Counted from the stretch's first letter, positions 28,104 to 37,767 are shown. The stretch is DNA of 64,000 bases from Thalassotalea_H castellviae (GCF_031846185.1 NZ_JAVRIF010000003.1:434001-498000); one strand, 5' to 3'. Made by a program: numbers and translations. Notes: generated from the sequence alone by a model not told the origin.

Positions 28104-29006
28104 TTATGCCATTAATGCGGTTAAAATAAGTGCTATTGAAATACTTATCGCCATTTCAACACTTGCGACGCCAATATTATGCTGTTGATCAACTTCTTCA
28201 ACTAAGTTAATTCCCCATAATATAATGCTTTTTGCCAATGTAGTTAATAGAGATACAAGTATCGTCATCACAACACTAAATATTAACCAAGCCGTTAAGG
28301 TAGAGACTAAAGTTTCTGGATTATACTCAAAAAAGTAACTGGCTGCGGTAACGGCTAGTGCGGTACTTATTACTTGGCCAGCATACCGTATAGCAAGCGC
28401 AACTTGGCCGTTTGCGAAAGCTTCTTGCATACTATCATTTTGATTGTTTTTCGCGTATTGACGTTCTTTTATGCGAGTAACTAATACCAACATAGCTTGC
28501 GAAACAACAAAACCTGCAATAATAGCAACAAAAGTACTCACATCTATGCCGTGAACCCATAAAAGAACCGCACGGATAATAATGGCCGTGGCAATAGCTC
28601 CTGCGGCATCTACTAATCCAACTGTAATGTTGCGCGCTTTTATTTGTTCGGTTTTATCAATTTGATTCAACGCTAAGCGATCATGAATGACACGGCCTAT
28701 TTTAATTAATATTAAACCAAGCACACCATAGGAAAGCATTCCAATAATTTCCATTTGGTAACTTGGCGCATTTTCTCCGGTAATTGCGCCTGTTAACACT
28801 ATGCCTAGTGCAGCAATACTTCCCGCAACACTGATGCCGAAGGCAAAATTATCTTGGCTCGATAACTCATCCGTGGCGTTGACTTGTGCCGATAAACCTG
28901 AAATAAATTTCATGGCACCAAGCAATAAAATGGCAATGGTTATATCTATGGCTAGATAAATGATTAACTCTTGACTTAACCCGGTTATCTCAAAAAATGT
29001 ATTCAT
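28104..29006 (-). CDS. DUF350 membrane protein (YjfL-like, duplicated)
   Basis: A 300-aa polytopic inner-membrane protein with about eight hydrophobic helices. E. coli YjfL is about 132 aa, so this appears to be a tandem duplication of DUF350; both halves contain similar small-residue-rich segments (FGISVAGSIAALGIVLTGAI, and VGLVDAAGAIATAIIIRAVL). A DUF350 protein next to PspA and polyamine enzymes is a recurring association, but its function is unknown. It lies between the lipoprotein gene and the spermidine-synthase-like gene. Confidence 0.78.
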   Translation of the reverse strand: MNTFFEITGLSQELIIYLAIDITIAILLLGAMKFISGLSAQVNATDELSSQDNFAFGISVAGSIAALGIVLTGAITGENAPSYQMEIIGMLSYGVLGLILIKIGRVIHDRLALNQIDKTEQIKARNITVGLVDAAGAIATAIIIRAVLLWVHGIDVSTFVAIIAGFVVSQAMLVLVTRIKERQYAKNNQNDSMQEAFANGQVALAIRYAGQVISTALAVTAASYFFEYNPETLVSTLTAWLIFSVVMTILVSLLTTLAKSIILWGINLVEEVDQQHNIGVASVEMAISISIALILTALMA

Positions 29007-29029
29007 AATTTTTCCTTGATCTCTTCTCG

Positions 29030-30007
29030 TTATTTGCCACGTCTGAAGCTACGAGAAGTGGTGCTCGAACTATTGCGAAAGCTAGCGTTTTTAGATGCTG
29101 TAGATTTTTTTGCGTAACTGCTTTTATTAAAAGATTTAGTGTTAAACCGTTTTGCACTGGTTTGTGCAACTTTACTTTTTCCTGACAGGCTAGACGAACC
29201 CGTACGGTTTTTGCTGTACGCACTGGTATATTTTTGCCCTCTACTTTCAAAAGACTTTCTCGTGCGGGTATCCAATTGAGTCTGTTTACGTAATTGACTA
29301 GGGGAGCTGTATCGTGTGCGACCATAGTCATTATAATAACTGTAGTTTCTTCGGCTTCCCCAATCATTGTAATAAACGCGTCGAGAACCGAAAAGATCCC
29401 CCATCATAGAATACATGCCATACCAAGCCCAAAACGACATGCCGTTACTGCCGGTAGTCCACTGTCCATAATTTGGGTTACCAATTAGCTGTTCGCCCGT
29501 ACCAAAGTCTTGGGCATTATTGGCTCGTAAATTTTGCTCTTTTGGTAATGCATTTACTCTCGGTAACGCTCCATCAGACATATCCGCGAGCACGTTTAAT
29601 GGATCGCTCAATGCGTCAGAATAAAGCACAGGATCGGCTGCTTGATAAATATTGAGCAATTCATCGAATATGGCTTGGTTATTCGCAAACATGTTCGGTT
29701 GAGTCTTTACTGTGTTTAGACGTTCTTGTAACGCGATAAACATAGGACTTTGCTGCGTTGCATCTTTCGCGAACTCGTCAATTAAAGCGGAAAGTTCTGG
29801 CTTTAATGAGCGTAATTTATTTGCGTATTGTTTGATTAAATTAGCGTTTCTAACTTGGCCTTGATCTAGCGCCTCGCCAAGCTGAAGAATTCTTTGCTCG
29901 GTAATGGGGGTTTGTTGGGTAATTTGTTCTTTTACTGGATCTGAACACCCTACCATGATCAATAAAAAGGCAAATATCCATTTTTTATAATAGTGCATTT
30001 CTGCCAT
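29030..30007 (-). CDS. Lipoprotein with long basic Ser/Lys/Arg-rich tail
   Basis: First gene of the minus-strand lipoprotein-DUF350-spermidine-synthase operon. The start is the ATG at 30007, preceded by GAGGGA; it gives a short lipoprotein signal (FAFLLIMVGCSD, lipobox VGC). The first half is helical and charged. Around residues 165-200 is a Gly/Trp/Tyr-rich stretch. The last 95 residues are low-complexity, rich in Ser, Lys, Arg and Thr and without Asp apart from one early residue, hence very basic. I do not recognise the family. The basic tail could bind anionic lipids, peptidoglycan or polysaccharide. Confidence 0.65.
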   Translation of the reverse strand: MAEMHYYKKWIFAFLLIMVGCSDPVKEQITQQTPITEQRILQLGEALDQGQVRNANLIKQYANKLRSLKPELSALIDEFAKDATQQSPMFIALQERLNTVKTQPNMFANNQAIFDELLNIYQAADPVLYSDALSDPLNVLADMSDGALPRVNALPKEQNLRANNAQDFGTGEQLIGNPNYGQWTTGSNGMSFWAWYGMYSMMGDLFGSRRVYYNDWGSRRNYSYYNDYGRTRYSSPSQLRKQTQLDTRTRKSFESRGQKYTSAYSKNRTGSSSLSGKSKVAQTSAKRFNTKSFNKSSYAKKSTASKNASFRNSSSTTSRSFRRGK

Positions 30008-30119
30008 ATGTCCCTCAAAAATGCTATGGTGAAAATTAAAGAGAATTGAATAGCTTATGATCCATTTACTGTAACTAAAAATCAATAATTACATTCAATT
30101 TCTTAGCGAATTAACTATA

Positions 30120-30148
30120 CTAATAACATTGATGACATAATATGTCTA
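30120..30148 (-). promoter_or_regulatory. Predicted promoter of the lipoprotein-DUF350-spermidine-synthase operon
   Basis: On the minus strand TAGACA (30143-30148) is 17 bp from TATTAG (30120-30125). The -35 box overlaps the operator palindrome exactly as at the yjfI promoter. The boxes are imperfect (5/6 and 4/6). Confidence 0.45.
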
Positions 30149-30167
30149 TTGATTTGTTATGTCATCA
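30130..30167. promoter_or_regulatory. Operator palindrome with flanking inverted repeat (lipoprotein/glnE intergenic region)
   Basis: GACATAATATGTC (30134-30146) is the same palindrome as at 26253-26265. Its left flank extends to TGATGACATAA (30130-30140), which forms a perfect 11-bp inverted repeat with TTATGTCATCA (30157-30167), giving a second half-site. It is 127 bp from the lipoprotein start and 67 bp from glnE. Confidence 0.7.
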
Positions 30168-30233
30168 GACAAAGTTAAGTCATTATATTAACTTGTATAT
30201 TACTATGAATAATTTTAGTCAGTCGAGGTGTAA

Positions 30234-33131
30234 GTGACAACTATAATCCGTAAACCATTTATTTCCTGTTTAGAGAATCAACAGCAAAAATCTTGGCAAC
30301 AATTTAGTAGTCAATATCCAGAGTTTGCTCAATCTTTAACTGAAAAAGCAAGTAGTCAAGCTTTAGCTGATTTTAAACACGTCATTACACTGAGTGATTT
30401 TGTGTTACGAAGTGCTCTGCAAGCACCTGAAATTGTCATTAATTTATTTGTAACAGAAAGCGTCTATCAAAAAAATACGCCTAATTATAACTCTTTACTA
30501 AAAGCTCAATTACAAGATTGCCAAACAGAAGAAGCATTACATCGTCAATTACGTTTATTTCGTTTAGTACAAATGGTGCATATTGCTACTGCCGATCTCG
30601 TGTTAAATATTTCATTAGATGAATCTTTAAAACGTTTGTCTGAATTGGCGGATGCTTTGATATTAGAAGCGTTAGCATGGCTAAGTGAGTTTTGTTATCA
30701 AAAATGGGGAAAACCGACTAACAAATTGGGTGAAATCCAACCTTTACTTGTTTATGGCATGGGAAAACTTGGTGGTAAAGAATTAAATTTTTCGTCTGAT
30801 ATCGATTTAATTTTTGTCTATCCAGAAACAGGTGAAACTGTGGGAGTTAGACGCAGTATTGATAATCAACTGTTTTTCACTCGTTTAGGACAAAAATTAA
30901 TTACAGCCCTACATCAAAAAACGGAAGATGGATTTGTTTATCGCGTAGATATGCGTTTACGTCCTTTTGGTGAAAGTGGACCTTTAGTGCTCACTTTTAA
31001 TGCCATGGAGGATTATTATCAAGAACAAGGACGTGACTGGGAACGTTATGCAATGTTAAAAGCACGTTTAATTGGTGAAGGTAAATATCACGGAAAATTG
31101 TCGGATTTGCTCAGGCCTTTTGTGTACCGTCGTTATATTGATTTTAGTGTCATCGATAGCTTGCGTCGCATGAAAATGATGATTGCCCAAGAAGTACGTA
31201 GAAAAAAATTGACCGGTAATATCAAGTTAGGTGCCGGTGGTATTCGAGAAGTAGAGTTTATTGTTCAGGTGTTTCAGTTAATTCGTGGTGGTCGAATTAA
31301 AGAATTACAACAGCGAAACTTATTAACTGTGTTACCGATATTAGTGAAACATCAAGAAATTTCAGAACATAGTGAACAAGTGCTTGAAAAGGCTTATCGT
31401 TTTTTAAGACGGGTTGAGAACATTATTCAAGCAATCGATGATAAACAAACCCAAACACTACCGGATGAGCCATTAGATCAAGCAAGAATCTTACATGTCT
31501 TAGGGGATGAAACGTTTCCTAACTGGTCGAGCTTTTTAGAGTACTTACAGCGTTTAACGAGTGCGGTTCATCAAGAGTTTATCGTATTAATTGGTGAAGA
31601 AAGCCCAAATCATCAAATGGAAAATGAACAATGGGTAACATTGTGGGAAAGTGAATGGCCTGATGATGAATCGGTCGATTGGATTGCTAGTCATCAACCA
31701 AATTGGCATGCAGAAAAAACCTGGCAACTACTTGTTGATCTTAAACGAGATTTTAAACAGCGTTCAATCGGAAATCGAGGTAGGCAAATTATCAGTAAGC
31801 TTGTACCGATTCTTATCAGCCACATTGTTAATATAAACGGAAATGAGATCACGCTTGAACGCATTACTTGGTTGCTTACTAAAATCGTCACTAGAACGGC
31901 TTATTTAGAGTTGTTATACGAAAATGAAGGGGCGTTAAAACATTTAGTAAAATTGTGTCAAGCAAGTAGTTGGCTTGCTGAGCATATGGCAAAATATCCT
32001 ATTTTGTTAGATGAATTAATTGACCCTAAATTACTAAATAACCCACCAGAGTTTTCAAGTTATGCGGCAGATTTACGGCAAGTATTGTTACGTATTCCTG
32101 AAGAAGATTTAGAAGCACAAATGGATATGTTAAGGCAATTTAAACAAGCACAGCAATTACGTATTGCTGCGGCCGATATTGCCGGTGTTTTACCAATAAC
32201 CAAAGTTAGTGATCACTTAACAGCCTTAGCGGAAGCTATTATTGGTGAAGTTGTCAATATGGCATGGCAACAAGTCAGTGAACGTTTTGGTGTGCCGTTA
32301 AGTTTAGCTGATAGCGATGATAAGGGATTCGCTGTTATTGGCTATGGCAAAATGGGCGGTTTTGAATTGGGCTACTCTTCTGATCTTGATCTCGTTTTTA
32401 TTCACAATTGTAAACTTGACGATCAAACTAATGGGTTAAAACCTGTGATGGCCAGTCAGTTTTATGCAAAGCTTGCTCAACGAATCATGCATATTTTTAA
32501 CACTAAAATGAATAATGGCGTGCTGTATGAACTTGATATGCGTTTGCGACCTTCAGGAAACTCAGGCGTACTAGTAGTAAATATTGAAACCTTTAAGCAA
32601 TACCAAGAAAATGAAGCCTGGACGTGGGAGCATCAAGCATTAGTACGTGCTCGAGCAGTTTATGGCAATCAACACATTATTGATCAATATAATGAGATTC
32701 GTCGCAAGATACTCGTGCAGCCTAGGGATGAAAACGTTCTTAAAAAAGAGGTTGTTGATATGCGCAATAAGATGCGTGATCACTTAGATAAGTCGACTGA
32801 TGAACTGTTTGATATTAAACAAGGACAGGGGGGATTAGTTGATATTGAGTTTCTCACGCAATACTTAGTGCTTAACTATAGCGCGAAATATCATGAAATT
32901 TCGCAATACTCCGATAATATTCGCATTTTCACCACTCTTGCTAATGTGGATATCCTTACCAATGAGCAAAAAGATTTATTAATTGAGCATTATTGTCAAT
33001 TGAGAAACTTTGGCCATAAAACGAGCTTACAAAATCAATCAGCGATGATGAATGCTCAACAGTTTGATCATAACTCAAAGAAAATCACTGAAATTACACA
33101 GCAATTTTTAGTATACAACAAAATTAATTAG
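30234..33131 (+). CDS. glnE: Bifunctional glutamine synthetase adenylyltransferase/deadenylyltransferase
   Basis: Adds and removes AMP on glutamine synthetase to control nitrogen assimilation, in response to PII and glutamine. At 965 aa it has the usual full length (about 945). Two homologous nucleotidyltransferase domains are visible: the N-terminal one with GMGKLGGKELNFSSDIDLIF (about 180-200), and the C-terminal one with GYGKMGGFELGYSSDLDLVF (about 703-722). Both keep the DxD metal pair. The start is a GTG at 30234 with GAGGTG 4 nt before it. glnE next to hldE is the enterobacterial order, here separated by two genes. Confidence 0.97.
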   Translation: MTTIIRKPFISCLENQQQKSWQQFSSQYPEFAQSLTEKASSQALADFKHVITLSDFVLRSALQAPEIVINLFVTESVYQKNTPNYNSLLKAQLQDCQTEEALHRQLRLFRLVQMVHIATADLVLNISLDESLKRLSELADALILEALAWLSEFCYQKWGKPTNKLGEIQPLLVYGMGKLGGKELNFSSDIDLIFVYPETGETVGVRRSIDNQLFFTRLGQKLITALHQKTEDGFVYRVDMRLRPFGESGPLVLTFNAMEDYYQEQGRDWERYAMLKARLIGEGKYHGKLSDLLRPFVYRRYIDFSVIDSLRRMKMMIAQEVRRKKLTGNIKLGAGGIREVEFIVQVFQLIRGGRIKELQQRNLLTVLPILVKHQEISEHSEQVLEKAYRFLRRVENIIQAIDDKQTQTLPDEPLDQARILHVLGDETFPNWSSFLEYLQRLTSAVHQEFIVLIGEESPNHQMENEQWVTLWESEWPDDESVDWIASHQPNWHAEKTWQLLVDLKRDFKQRSIGNRGRQIISKLVPILISHIVNINGNEITLERITWLLTKIVTRTAYLELLYENEGALKHLVKLCQASSWLAEHMAKYPILLDELIDPKLLNNPPEFSSYAADLRQVLLRIPEEDLEAQMDMLRQFKQAQQLRIAAADIAGVLPITKVSDHLTALAEAIIGEVVNMAWQQVSERFGVPLSLADSDDKGFAVIGYGKMGGFELGYSSDLDLVFIHNCKLDDQTNGLKPVMASQFYAKLAQRIMHIFNTKMNNGVLYELDMRLRPSGNSGVLVVNIETFKQYQENEAWTWEHQALVRARAVYGNQHIIDQYNEIRRKILVQPRDENVLKKEVVDMRNKMRDHLDKSTDELFDIKQGQGGLVDIEFLTQYLVLNYSAKYHEISQYSDNIRIFTTLANVDILTNEQKDLLIEHYCQLRNFGHKTSLQNQSAMMNAQQFDHNSKKITEITQQFLVYNKIN

Positions 33132-33163
33132 CTTGTTTTAACTGGTTTAGCAGGAGAGAGCTG

Positions 33164-33814
33164 TTAACGTTGACGGCTCTTTTGTGGTAAAAGTAAACAT
33201 TCTTCATCAAGATAAGAAAGCTCTTTTTCGATTAACACTAAGGTACGTTGTTGATAACAAAAATACGAGGATAAACCGTCAGGGAAATGACCGCCAATCG
33301 CTTTACCAACCCAGTATGCCGTGTTGACAATATCTTTGTTAATTCTAAATGGGTCTTTAACTAAAAAGTCTCTATTTAGCCACCAAATAACTTCAAGCCC
33401 ATCTTTTTCTGCATATTCCACAAGCTTTTGATATAAAGTTTGGCCTTTTCTAAATGGTCTGTTATCAACCGTTCCACGCCAATGTTTTAATAATGGACGC
33501 GTGACCATGCGGCGTGCCTCAAGTATTTCTACTAAATCGCCTTTTGGCTCTGGAAGATAAACAATATTATTTCGAATGCGTGGACCTTCATCACTGCCAT
33601 GTAAGTTAGCATAAAAACGAGATAAGCCTTCTGCGGCTGAATTAGTAGATTTTTTCTTTGCAACAGGTTTGGCTTTTGCGGCTTGAGTTGTTTCCGTCGC
33701 AGCCTCAGGCGCTTCTACCTTTTCAGAAAATAACAATTCTTCATTCGCGACTAAAAAGTACGCAAGAATGATTAGAATAATTAAAAAGATAATATTTTTT
33801 ATCCAAAAAAGCAT
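33164..33814 (-). CDS. Membrane-anchored protein with possible TcpQ-like domain
   Basis: A 216-aa protein with one N-terminal membrane helix (IIFLIILIILAYFLVAN, about 8-24), an Ala/Lys-rich linker at about 35-60 and a C-terminal globular domain. The segment FRKGQTLYQKLVEYAEKDGL followed by EVIWW resembles the TcpQ/PilL short domain associated with secretins and pili. This assignment is tentative. It is convergent with glnE and lies downstream of the LpxL-family gene on the same strand. Confidence 0.45.
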   Translation of the reverse strand: MLFWIKNIIFLIILIILAYFLVANEELLFSEKVEAPEAATETTQAAKAKPVAKKKSTNSAAEGLSRFYANLHGSDEGPRIRNNIVYLPEPKGDLVEILEARRMVTRPLLKHWRGTVDNRPFRKGQTLYQKLVEYAEKDGLEVIWWLNRDFLVKDPFRINKDIVNTAYWVGKAIGGHFPDGLSSYFCYQQRTLVLIEKELSYLDEECLLLPQKSRQR

Positions 33815-33886
33815 AGGCTAATCTTCTGAAAAATAGGTAAACATAATATTAATGTATACCATACTGAAAACTTTCGAGTTATACAA

Positions 33887-34825
33887 TTACTTATAAAGCG
33901 AAGGATCATCTTCATTTGGGCGTGTTTTAAAGCGACGATGTAACCACATATATTGCTCTGGTTTTCGCAAAATTGCTTTTTCGACTTCTTGATTAACCCT
34001 GATGACATCATGCTCATCGTTATCAGTAGGGAAATCAACTAGAGGAGGGGTAATTTCAACCGTATAACCGCTACCATCTTCTTTTCTTTTCGGGATCATC
34101 ATCATGGTTTTTGTGTCTTTTTGACGAGCAAAAATTAATGTCCCTGTGGTCGTGGCGGTTTCTTTTACCGCGAAATGTGGCACGAACAAGCTGCGATTTC
34201 TACCATAGTCTTGATCCGGAAGATATAAACATGATTCTTTATCTCTTAAAGCTTTTATTAAGCCTTTTACATCACGTTTACCTAGCATGTACTTATTAGA
34301 ACGGCCACGTCCTCTAAATTGAAAAAACTCCATCAGTTGGTTGTTATGTGGGCGATAAAAAATGACTAAAGGGTGAGCGTGACCAAACCCTCTACCGATG
34401 ATTTCAGCACTTAAATAATGCATAGCTAATAATAATACACCTTGCCCGTCTGCTTTAGCGGCCTCGATATGTTCAAGACCAGTAATGGTAAATTTACGCT
34501 TAATTCGCCAATCAGGCCACCACCAACCCATGCCTGTTTCGAATAAGGCAATACCGGTATTTTCGAAGTTTTCTTTGAGTATTCGCTGGCGTTCAGCATC
34601 AGACATTTCTGGAAAACATAATTCTAAATTGCGTAACGCGACTTTTTTGCGACTTGACGCTATCTTTAACAATAAGCGACCCACCAAACGGCCAAGGGCA
34701 AGTTGAACTTTATAAGGTAGCCATGAAATCGTATATAAAATGATAACCCCAAGCCATGTAAGCCAATATTGAGGTAATAGAAAAGATAGTTTGAAATTTG
34801 GCTGTAAAACTTTATTTTTACTCAC
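33887..34825 (-). CDS. lpxL: Lipid A secondary acyltransferase (LpxL/HtrB family)
   Basis: A 312-aa inner-membrane enzyme transferring a secondary acyl chain to Kdo2-lipid IVA. N-terminal membrane anchor at about 15-35, then the acyltransferase domain with the H-x4-E catalytic motif in LLLAMHYLSAE, and the later FYRPHNN and YLPDQDYG segments typical of LpxL/LpxP. Whether it is LpxL or LpxP (lauroyl or palmitoleoyl donor) cannot be decided. It is divergent from hldE, another LPS gene, with about 70 nt between them. Confidence 0.88.
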   Translation of the reverse strand: MSKNKVLQPNFKLSFLLPQYWLTWLGVIILYTISWLPYKVQLALGRLVGRLLLKIASSRKKVALRNLELCFPEMSDAERQRILKENFENTGIALFETGMGWWWPDWRIKRKFTITGLEHIEAAKADGQGVLLLAMHYLSAEIIGRGFGHAHPLVIFYRPHNNQLMEFFQFRGRGRSNKYMLGKRDVKGLIKALRDKESCLYLPDQDYGRNRSLFVPHFAVKETATTTGTLIFARQKDTKTMMMIPKRKEDGSGYTVEITPPLVDFPTDNDEHDVIRVNQEVEKAILRKPEQYMWLHRRFKTRPNEDDPSLYK

Positions 34826-34894
34826 GGGATGATGTCAACTCATTGAAATTCATGTGATACACTATCAACCATTATATCTGTTAAGAGACATAGG

Positions 34895-36322
34895 ATGAAA
34901 GTAGATATTCCAGCTTTTAATCAAGCAAGCGTTTTAGTTGTTGGCGATATTATGTTAGATCGCTACTGGTATGGGCCTACACAGCGCATATCTCCTGAAG
35001 CTCCGGTACCTGTTGTGAAAATTAATCAAGATGAAGACAGACCAGGTGGGGCGGCAAATGTTGCGTTAAATATTGCCTCTTTGGGGGGAAAAGTAACGTT
35101 AGCGGGTATCACAGGTAATGATGAAGCGGCCACAACGCTAGAAAAACATCTAAAAGCGATGAATGTTGCCTGTAAATTTGATCGTATTAATGAAATTCCT
35201 ACAATCACTAAATTGCGCGTAATGAGCCGAAACCAACAATTGATCCGATTGGATTTTGAAGAATCGATGAGTTCGGTAGATAAAACTAACCTAGTAAACA
35301 ATGTTGAAGCGCTCGTTGCTGAACATGACGTTATTTTACTTTCAGATTACGCTAAAGGTACATTGTCAGAAGTTCAACAGTTGATCCGTATTGCTAACAA
35401 ACATCATGTTCCGGTGATCGTTGATCCAAAAGGAACAGATTTTTCTCGGTATAAAGGGGCGACCATCATTACTCCTAATTTATCTGAGTTTGAAGCCGTG
35501 GTTGGCGACTGTAAAGACGAAGCTACAATTGTTGAGAAAGGTTTAAATTTATTAAAAGACCTCGATTTAGCATCGATGTTAGTTACCCGAAGTGAGCAAG
35601 GTATGACCTTACTCCGCCATGACCATGAAGAATTCCATTTACCTACCCAAGCGAAAGAAGTTTACGATGTAACTGGCGCTGGTGATACCGTGATAGCAAC
35701 GCTTGCATTGGCCATCGCTGCTAAAGCAGACTTCCCGCAAGCGAGTGCTTTAGCAAATATTGCTGCTGGTATTGTTGTAGGTAAGCTTGGAACGTCAACG
35801 GTAAGTGAGGCTGAATTACAAAACGCACTTGCTACTGGTCAAGAAAGTGGCTTTGGTGTGTTAACTGAAGATCAATTGAAAATTGCGGTTACTATGGCTC
35901 AAGCACGCGGTGAAAAAATTGTTATGACAAATGGCTGTTTTGATATTTTACATGCAGGTCATGTTTCTTATCTAGCAAATGCTGCAGAATTAGGTACTCG
36001 ACTTATTGTTGCGGTGAACGACGATGCTTCAGTTACCAGACTCAAAGGTGTTGGCAGACCGGTGAACCCTGTTGACCGACGTATGGCCGTTTTGTCAGGC
36101 TTAGGCGCCGTAGATTGGGTAGTGAGTTTTACAGAAGATACGCCTCAGCGCTTGATTGCTAATATTTTACCGAATATCTTAGTGAAAGGTGGCGACTATC
36201 AAGTCTCTGAAATTGCTGGTGGTGAAGAAGTTATCGCTGCTGGCGGTGAAGTAAAGGTATTGAACTTTGAAGAAGGTATTTCAACGACAGAAATTATTAA
36301 TACCATTCGTTTAGAAGATTAA
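34895..36322 (+). CDS. hldE: Bifunctional heptose kinase/adenylyltransferase
   Basis: Makes ADP-heptose precursor for the LPS inner core. It is 475 aa. N-terminal ribokinase-fold kinase (about 1-320), with GGAANVALNIASLGG and the anion-hole DVTGAGDTVIATLA. The C-terminal cytidylyltransferase-fold domain (about 340-475) starts with VMTNGCFDILHAGHVSYL. Both catalytic domains are intact. Monocistronic, ending at a bidirectional terminator shared with tolC. Confidence 0.97.
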   Translation: MKVDIPAFNQASVLVVGDIMLDRYWYGPTQRISPEAPVPVVKINQDEDRPGGAANVALNIASLGGKVTLAGITGNDEAATTLEKHLKAMNVACKFDRINEIPTITKLRVMSRNQQLIRLDFEESMSSVDKTNLVNNVEALVAEHDVILLSDYAKGTLSEVQQLIRIANKHHVPVIVDPKGTDFSRYKGATIITPNLSEFEAVVGDCKDEATIVEKGLNLLKDLDLASMLVTRSEQGMTLLRHDHEEFHLPTQAKEVYDVTGAGDTVIATLALAIAAKADFPQASALANIAAGIVVGKLGTSTVSEAELQNALATGQESGFGVLTEDQLKIAVTMAQARGEKIVMTNGCFDILHAGHVSYLANAAELGTRLIVAVNDDASVTRLKGVGRPVNPVDRRMAVLSGLGAVDWVVSFTEDTPQRLIANILPNILVKGGDYQVSEIAGGEEVIAAGGEVKVLNFEEGISTTEIINTIRLED

Positions 36323-36396
36323 TGCTTAACATTGAAGCGGATAGATATTTTTAAGTTATCGAATTTTTGTCAATTTGATTAACCACTAAAACAAAT

Positions 36397-36423
36397 AAAA
36401 AGGTGTCTTACGACACCTTTTTT
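36397..36423. terminator. Bidirectional terminator between hldE and tolC
   Basis: AAAAAGGTGTC and GACACCTTTTTT form a stem (core 36401-36407 with 36412-36418, loop TTAC) with A and T runs on both sides, serving the two convergent genes. Confidence 0.85.
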
Positions 36424-36441
36424 GCGTCTTTCACGAGTGCA

Positions 36442-37767
36442 TTATTTAGGAGCTGAAAGCCCTTTATTAATGGCAATGATATCTTGTTCTGAAATGGTAC
36501 CGCCAGCACGTTTTAATGCCAATATTGACTGAATGTAGCTGTATCTCGTTGAAGATAAATTACGTTTAGCGTTATATAAATTACGGGTACTATCTAATAC
36601 ATCAACAATAGTACGAGTTCCAACTTCAAAACCTGCTTCCGTTGCTTTTAACGCACTTTCCGCAGAAATTACCGATTGTTGTAAAGCTTTAATGCCCGAA
36701 ACTGCCGCTATCACCGTATTATATGAGTTACGCGCGTTTCGAACAGCATTGCGGTGTGTTTGCGCTAAATCTTGGCTAGCAGCAACATAATTACTTTGTG
36801 CTTGACGAACAGCACTGGTTGTAGCGCCACCTGAGTATAGCGGTACGGTTAACGTCACGCCAAAAGATTGCCCTTGAGTTTTTGCCGTTACATTATCAAT
36901 AAGGTCATCATTATCAGCGCGAGAAATGCTACCATTTAAATCTATCGTGGGATAATGGCCTGACTGAGCAATATTAATATTTTCTTTTGCAATATCAACA
37001 CTAATTTTTTGAGCGATCAAATCTAAATTTTTCGCTTCTGCGGTTTGTTGCCATTCATTTGCACTGTCTGGCGTTGGGCGAGAAGCACTGAATAACTCTT
37101 TGTTTAATATATTTAAATTGCGTGGATAAATATTGGTGATCACACGTAATGCTTCTTCCGAGTTATAGACGCTGTTTTCTGCTCGAATAACTTCAGTCAC
37201 CGCATTATCATATTGTGCTTGCGCTTCATGGACAGCCGTTACCGCAGTTAAACCAACAGAGTAACGTTGTTTAGTTTGCTCAAGTTGGCGTTCAATTGCT
37301 GCTTTTTCTGCTTCTGCAAACTCTAAATCGTCTTTAGCGCTTAACACGTTAAAATAAGCTTGAGTAACACGGACGATTAAATCTTGTTTAGCTGCTTGAT
37401 AATTAATATCACTGCGATGCGCTGATTTTTTAGCATTATCTAAACGTAACCAAGTATCGTGATGATACAATTGCATATTTAAACTAGCCGTTAAAGTTGT
37501 TCCTTCGTAGTCAGTGATTTGACCGCCATTTCTAAATTCAGTCTCGCCGTTACTATAATTGGCGGTTGCTTTTAAATTAGGAAGTAACACTGATCTCGCT
37601 TGTATTATGTCTTCTTGCGCAGACTTAAATTGTGCCTGAGCTTTTAAAACAACTGGATCATTGGCTTTGGCTTGCTCATATACTGATAGTAAATCTTCAG
37701 CATAAATCATTGAACTAGTGGCTGCACAAGCTATACCTATAATAAGCGAGGTAATATTTTTTTTCAT
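36442..37767 (-). CDS. tolC: TolC-type outer-membrane channel
   Basis: Outer-membrane exit duct for multidrug efflux pumps and type I secretion. It is 441 aa with a signal peptide (about 1-23, ending IYA). Two outer-membrane-efflux repeats follow; YEQAKANDPVVLKAQAQFKSA is the typical start of the first repeat. The C-terminal SILALKRAGGTISEQDI region is as in gammaproteobacterial TolC. The divergent tolC / nudF-yqiB-cpdA-yqiA-parE layout is the same as in E. coli, which supports orthology. Confidence 0.94.
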   Translation of the reverse strand: MKKNITSLIIGIACAATSSMIYAEDLLSVYEQAKANDPVVLKAQAQFKSAQEDIIQARSVLLPNLKATANYSNGETEFRNGGQITDYEGTTLTASLNMQLYHHDTWLRLDNAKKSAHRSDINYQAAKQDLIVRVTQAYFNVLSAKDDLEFAEAEKAAIERQLEQTKQRYSVGLTAVTAVHEAQAQYDNAVTEVIRAENSVYNSEEALRVITNIYPRNLNILNKELFSASRPTPDSANEWQQTAEAKNLDLIAQKISVDIAKENINIAQSGHYPTIDLNGSISRADNDDLIDNVTAKTQGQSFGVTLTVPLYSGGATTSAVRQAQSNYVAASQDLAQTHRNAVRNARNSYNTVIAAVSGIKALQQSVISAESALKATEAGFEVGTRTIVDVLDSTRNLYNAKRNLSSTRYSYIQSILALKRAGGTISEQDIIAINKGLSAPK

